DNA of 64,000 bases, taken from NCBI GenBank assembly GCA_902619315.1, contig CACNDW010000008.1, positions 1 through 64,000 of the forward strand. The letters run 5' to 3'. The DNA comes from an uncultured Bacteroidota bacterium. GTDB taxonomy: Bacteria > Bacteroidota > Bacteroidia > Flavobacteriales > Flavobacteriaceae. A program made the translations under genes and the position numbers. The notes under the pieces were generated by a model. It searched no databases, was not told the origin of the DNA, and saw nothing but the letters and a program-made list of their open reading frames with translations. This document shows positions 61,385 through 64,000 of the stretch, in pieces; positions within the stretch are counted from its first letter, which is position 1; each line of letters starts with the position of its first letter.

Positions 61385-62674
61385 CTAAACGGATTTATAA
61401 TCAATTGAAATGACAAAAAGCTGTCTAATCTTGTTCCTATCCAATCCAGAAACCAAGATTTGATTGTTGTTATGGTTCCAACGAGGAGCAGGATCGATTC
61501 TTAAATCCTTTTTGTAATCACCCGTTACAAATGAGGGTGTTTTAACCCATGCTCCTGTTTTAAGATTCATGATTGAATAAAAATTGGCCCCTGACTTATT
61601 ATTGTAGCCATTGACCAACCATTTTCCATCGGGAGAGACACTAATGTCTCCCTCAGGTTTTGGGAAAATATGGGGGCTTCCTATCGTTCCGATTATTTTT
61701 CTTTGGAGAATATCATAGATCACTTGCTGTTTTTCACTGCTGCCAATGATTTGGGTGCCGTTGAACCATTCCGGGTGCCCTCCTATATGTTGATGTCCAG
61801 CAATGAATTGACTTCCATCGACCTTGATAGAACAGGCTGCGTTAAGCCCTTCACGGCCATCTTTGTCTGATTTCCAACCTGCCCTGACAAAAAAATAGAT
61901 CCATTGTCCGTCTCGACTCCAAAGGGTGTGATTGATAAAAAGATTTCTGTCTTTTACATCAAAACCATTTTGCTCCAATCCTTTGGCCATTTGCTCAAAT
62001 GAAATCAGAATTTCCTTTTCTCCTGTTTCGATATTGACGATGGCGATGCCATCATCCTTTGGAGCTGGAACACCATAAGTCCAATCATAGCTGTCTTTGT
62101 AACCAGTGACTGGACGCAATCGAGCCATTCGGGCATAGTTGATAGCTAGGAAATATTTTCCCAAAGGACAAACTCCACTATTGCCAAAAGACCTATGACC
62201 AAACTGAAAAGTCTTTACTCTTTGCCGTTTATCAATATCATAAAGTACTGTAAAAATAACTCCCGATTTGGGGTCTCGATCGTTAAAGAAAAACTGATGA
62301 TTGGGCCGATGAGGATTCCAATAAAACATGGTGCCTTGCTGTGGATTCCACCCTTGGCTTTCATCGAGTTTTTCCACCAGGTATCGTCCCTTTATTCTGC
62401 GGTCAAGATTAATAAGGTTGACACTCGCTACTTCGCCTTTTCCTGGCAAATGGTCGTGAAAAGAGGAGGATAAGCAAACTAAACGATTACCATTTTTGTT
62501 CCATGGAATGGTAAGCGATTGTCCGATATAACCAAAGAAGTGATGGTCTGAGCCAAAGGTAATCTGTTCTATTTCAACACCAATATGCTGAAGATTTGCC
62601 GAAACAAAATTTGGGATACAAAGCGAACTTAAAAAAACTTTACCTCCATCGATAACAAATCTTCTTCTCTTCAT
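61385..62674 (-). CDS. Exported beta-propeller protein, PL22 oligogalacturonate lyase-like
   Basis: A 429-residue protein. The N-terminus KRRRFVIDGGKVFLSSL looks like an export signal with a Tat-like arginine run. The rest is made of seven-blade-type repeats such as GTMFYWNPHRPNHQFFFNDR near residue 112, SRDGQWIYFFVRA near residue 255 and SVSPDGKWLVNGY near residue 343. A GHQHIGGHPEWF segment near residue 293 brings histidines together, as in the metal site of oligogalacturonate lyases. Those enzymes act on short unsaturated or saturated uronate oligomers. The match is to fold and motif layout only, so the function stays uncertain. It diverges from the right-edge sulfatase gene. Confidence 0.7.
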   Translation of the reverse strand: MKRRRFVIDGGKVFLSSLCIPNFVSANLQHIGVEIEQITFGSDHHFFGYIGQSLTIPWNKNGNRLVCLSSSFHDHLPGKGEVASVNLINLDRRIKGRYLVEKLDESQGWNPQQGTMFYWNPHRPNHQFFFNDRDPKSGVIFTVLYDIDKRQRVKTFQFGHRSFGNSGVCPLGKYFLAINYARMARLRPVTGYKDSYDWTYGVPAPKDDGIAIVNIETGEKEILISFEQMAKGLEQNGFDVKDRNLFINHTLWSRDGQWIYFFVRAGWKSDKDGREGLNAACSIKVDGSQFIAGHQHIGGHPEWFNGTQIIGSSEKQQVIYDILQRKIIGTIGSPHIFPKPEGDISVSPDGKWLVNGYNNKSGANFYSIMNLKTGAWVKTPSFVTGDYKKDLRIDPAPRWNHNNNQILVSGLDRNKIRQLFVISIDYKSV

Positions 62675-62740
62675 TCAATGATATTTAAAGCTTAAAAATA
62701 GGGTTTATTTGAATGTCATTTTAAAATCATATTTCGAGTT

Positions 62741-62762
62741 CTCACCAGTTAAATTTGGTGAG
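62741..62762. repeat. Inverted repeat CTCACCA-N8-TGGTGAG in a divergent promoter region
   Basis: A perfect 7-bp inverted repeat with an 8-bp spacer. It lies in the 273 bp between the divergent genes starting at 62674 and 62948 and is unlike the LacI-type sites. It could be an operator for another regulator. There is no second copy that I noticed. Confidence 0.35.
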
Positions 62763-62947
62763 CGGAGTCTTTATATTCATCATTCGAAAATTGTTTATCC
62801 TTTTAGTGTAATAAATCCTCAACTTTAGATTTTTTTCGTCCAATCCTTTTTTACAAACTTAACTTTAAATTAATATCAGCAATATTATATTTTAAAAATT
62901 GATTAGCTTCAACATAAAAGTAGTTGAATCAATTTAATAAATGAATT

Positions 62948-64000
62948 ATGAAAAAATTGTCAATAACCCTTGTATTAATTGGATTATTGGTTTCATGTAA
63001 AACAAAAGAAATAAAGAAAGTAAAAAATCCACCAAACATTGTAATTATATATGCCGATGATTTGGGTTGGGTTGATGTTGGTTATAATAAATACAGTAAG
63101 TTTTATGAAACACCTTACATAGATAAGTTGGCTTCCGAAGGGTTGATTCTAAATCGTTTTTATCCTTCCGCAGCTAATTGTGCTCCTTCCAGAGCAAGTA
63201 TGATGAGTGGCATGTATAGTCCAAAACATGGAGTTTATCTTCCTCAAGGTCTATCAAGGGGGGGTGCTATTGAAGAAATGCGTTTCAAAGTTCCAACACA
63301 TGATGCAGACTCCTCTTTTAATACATTTCCTGTTAGCATTAATCAACTTAATCCTGACTTTATGTCTTTAGCAGAGCTGTTAAATAAAGCGGGGTATAAA
63401 ACGGCGCGTTATGGAAAATGGCACATTGGCCAGGATAACCAAGGTTTTGATGTAAATTCCGCAAATGGAGAAATAGGCTATATAACTAATCATGGGAAGT
63501 CGGAGAAACGTTTTTACTCAGACACATTGGTAGCTGAGAAATTAACAACGGCATCAATTGATTTTATAAAAGAAAACAAAAAAGAACCTTTTTTCCTTTA
63601 TTTAGCTCACTGGGAGGTTCATGGACCTAATAAAGCTAGAAGAGACAGAATATCATATTTCCAAAACAAAAAAGAAAGCTCAGGGTTTTCAGAGTTTAAT
63701 GCGGTATATGCTGCTGAAGTTGAGCAGTTGGATATGAGCGTAAAAAGAATTTATGAAGCACTCAAAACAGAAAACCTTTTAGAAAACACCCTTTTTATAT
63801 TTGCTTCTGATAATGGTGGGGTTCCTGCTAATACACAAAACTATCCTTTGAGGGAAGGAAAGGGCACATTTTATGAGGGGGGCATACGCACCCCGTGTTT
63901 CATGTATTGGAAAGGTGTGATTAAAAAAGGGCGAGTTTCTGACCAACCTATTAATGGAGTAGATTTCATGCCTACTTTTGCAGAAATTTCAGGAGTAGAT
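62948..64000 (+). CDS. S1-family sulfatase lipoprotein (3' end cut by window)
   Basis: Begins at ATG 62948 and runs open for 351 codons to the right edge, so about 100-150 residues are missing. The lipobox is LLVSC (cysteine 17). Core motifs are IIYADDLGWVDVGYN near residue 35, the formylglycine site CAPSR with cysteine 78 (AANCAPSRASMMSGMYSPK), GKWHIGQDNQGFD near residue 156, and ASDNGGVPANTQ near residue 285, followed by YEGGIRTP. The pattern resembles S1_16-like arylsulfatases. It is the only plus-strand sulfatase, diverges from the PL22-like gene, and may start another operon that continues to the right. Confidence 0.9.
   Translation, partial: MKKLSITLVLIGLLVSCKTKEIKKVKNPPNIVIIYADDLGWVDVGYNKYSKFYETPYIDKLASEGLILNRFYPSAANCAPSRASMMSGMYSPKHGVYLPQGLSRGGAIEEMRFKVPTHDADSSFNTFPVSINQLNPDFMSLAELLNKAGYKTARYGKWHIGQDNQGFDVNSANGEIGYITNHGKSEKRFYSDTLVAEKLTTASIDFIKENKKEPFFLYLAHWEVHGPNKARRDRISYFQNKKESSGFSEFNAVYAAEVEQLDMSVKRIYEALKTENLLENTLFIFASDNGGVPANTQNYPLREGKGTFYEGGIRTPCFMYWKGVIKKGRVSDQPINGVDFMPTFAEISGVD

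Noticed and set aside
1..64000. tRNA, rRNA, CRISPR arrays, insertion sequences, integrases
   Set aside because: None was recognised on reading both strands. The locus shows no transposase or integrase gene and no direct-repeat array.

Overview
The window is a 64 kb stretch of an AT-rich genome from a Bacteroidota member, most likely a marine Flavobacteriia. The evidence is two SusC/SusD pairs, many lipoproteins with Bacteroidota-style lipoboxes, a lack of Shine-Dalgarno sequences, and promoter boxes of the TAnnTTTG type. It is one large polysaccharide utilisation locus for a sulfated, uronic-acid-containing and probably rhamnose-containing polysaccharide. Ulvan or a related algal glucuronorhamnan sulfate fits best, but this is an inference from enzyme content.

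Layout. (1) 1-8561, minus strand: an eight-gene operon for monosaccharide uptake and uronate catabolism. It holds an MFS sugar porter, an exported Gfo/Idh/MocA oxidoreductase, an SDR mannonate oxidoreductase, UxuA, UxaC and a TRAP transporter (DctP, DctQ, and DctM cut by the window edge). (2) 8720-9814, plus: a LacI-family regulator, divergent from operon 1. (3) 9811-18032, minus: PhoD-like phosphatase, GH105, BNR-type beta-propeller and two heparinase II/III-like proteins. (4) 18217-23229, minus: the first SusC/SusD pair, closed by a strong terminator. (5) 23573-26067, plus: a 61-residue protein and a third heparinase II/III-like lipoprotein. (6) 26240-30317, minus: GH78 alpha-L-rhamnosidase and a GH28-like beta-helix protein. 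(7) 30378-52669, minus: a tightly packed 14-gene operon of about 22 kb. It holds eight sulfatases, a second PhoD-like enzyme, a DUF4962/heparinase protein, a GH105-DUF1961 fusion, a GH92-like enzyme, a Gfo/Idh/MocA oxidoreductase and a Tat-exported enolase-superfamily lipoprotein. (8) 52856-59060, minus: the second SusC/SusD pair, its terminator and a serine hydrolase. (9) 59428-61053, plus: GH39. (10) 61385-62674, minus: a PL22-like beta-propeller protein. (11) 62948 to the right edge, plus: a ninth sulfatase, cut by the window.

How it works together. SusC/SusD would import oligosaccharides cut at the surface. Heparinase-like and propeller proteins are the candidate lyases. Cys-type S1 sulfatases strip sulfate, and GH105 enzymes remove unsaturated uronyl ends. 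GH78, GH39, GH28-like and GH92-like enzymes trim the remaining sugars, and the UxaC/UxuAB branch turns uronate into 2-keto-3-deoxygluconate.

The most striking new signal is regulatory. Five copies of a near-palindrome, GTGT[G/T]CG[T/A/C]ACAC, lie in front of exactly four minus-strand transcription units: the MFS/uronate operon, SusC1 (two copies 22 bp apart), the 14-gene sulfatase operon, and SusC2. The centre CG is typical of LacI-family operators, and three of the four promoters place the site just downstream of a -7-like box. The single LacI-type gene at 8720 is the obvious candidate for controlling all four. No hybrid two-component sensor, ECF sigma/anti-sigma pair or AraC-type regulator is visible in the window.
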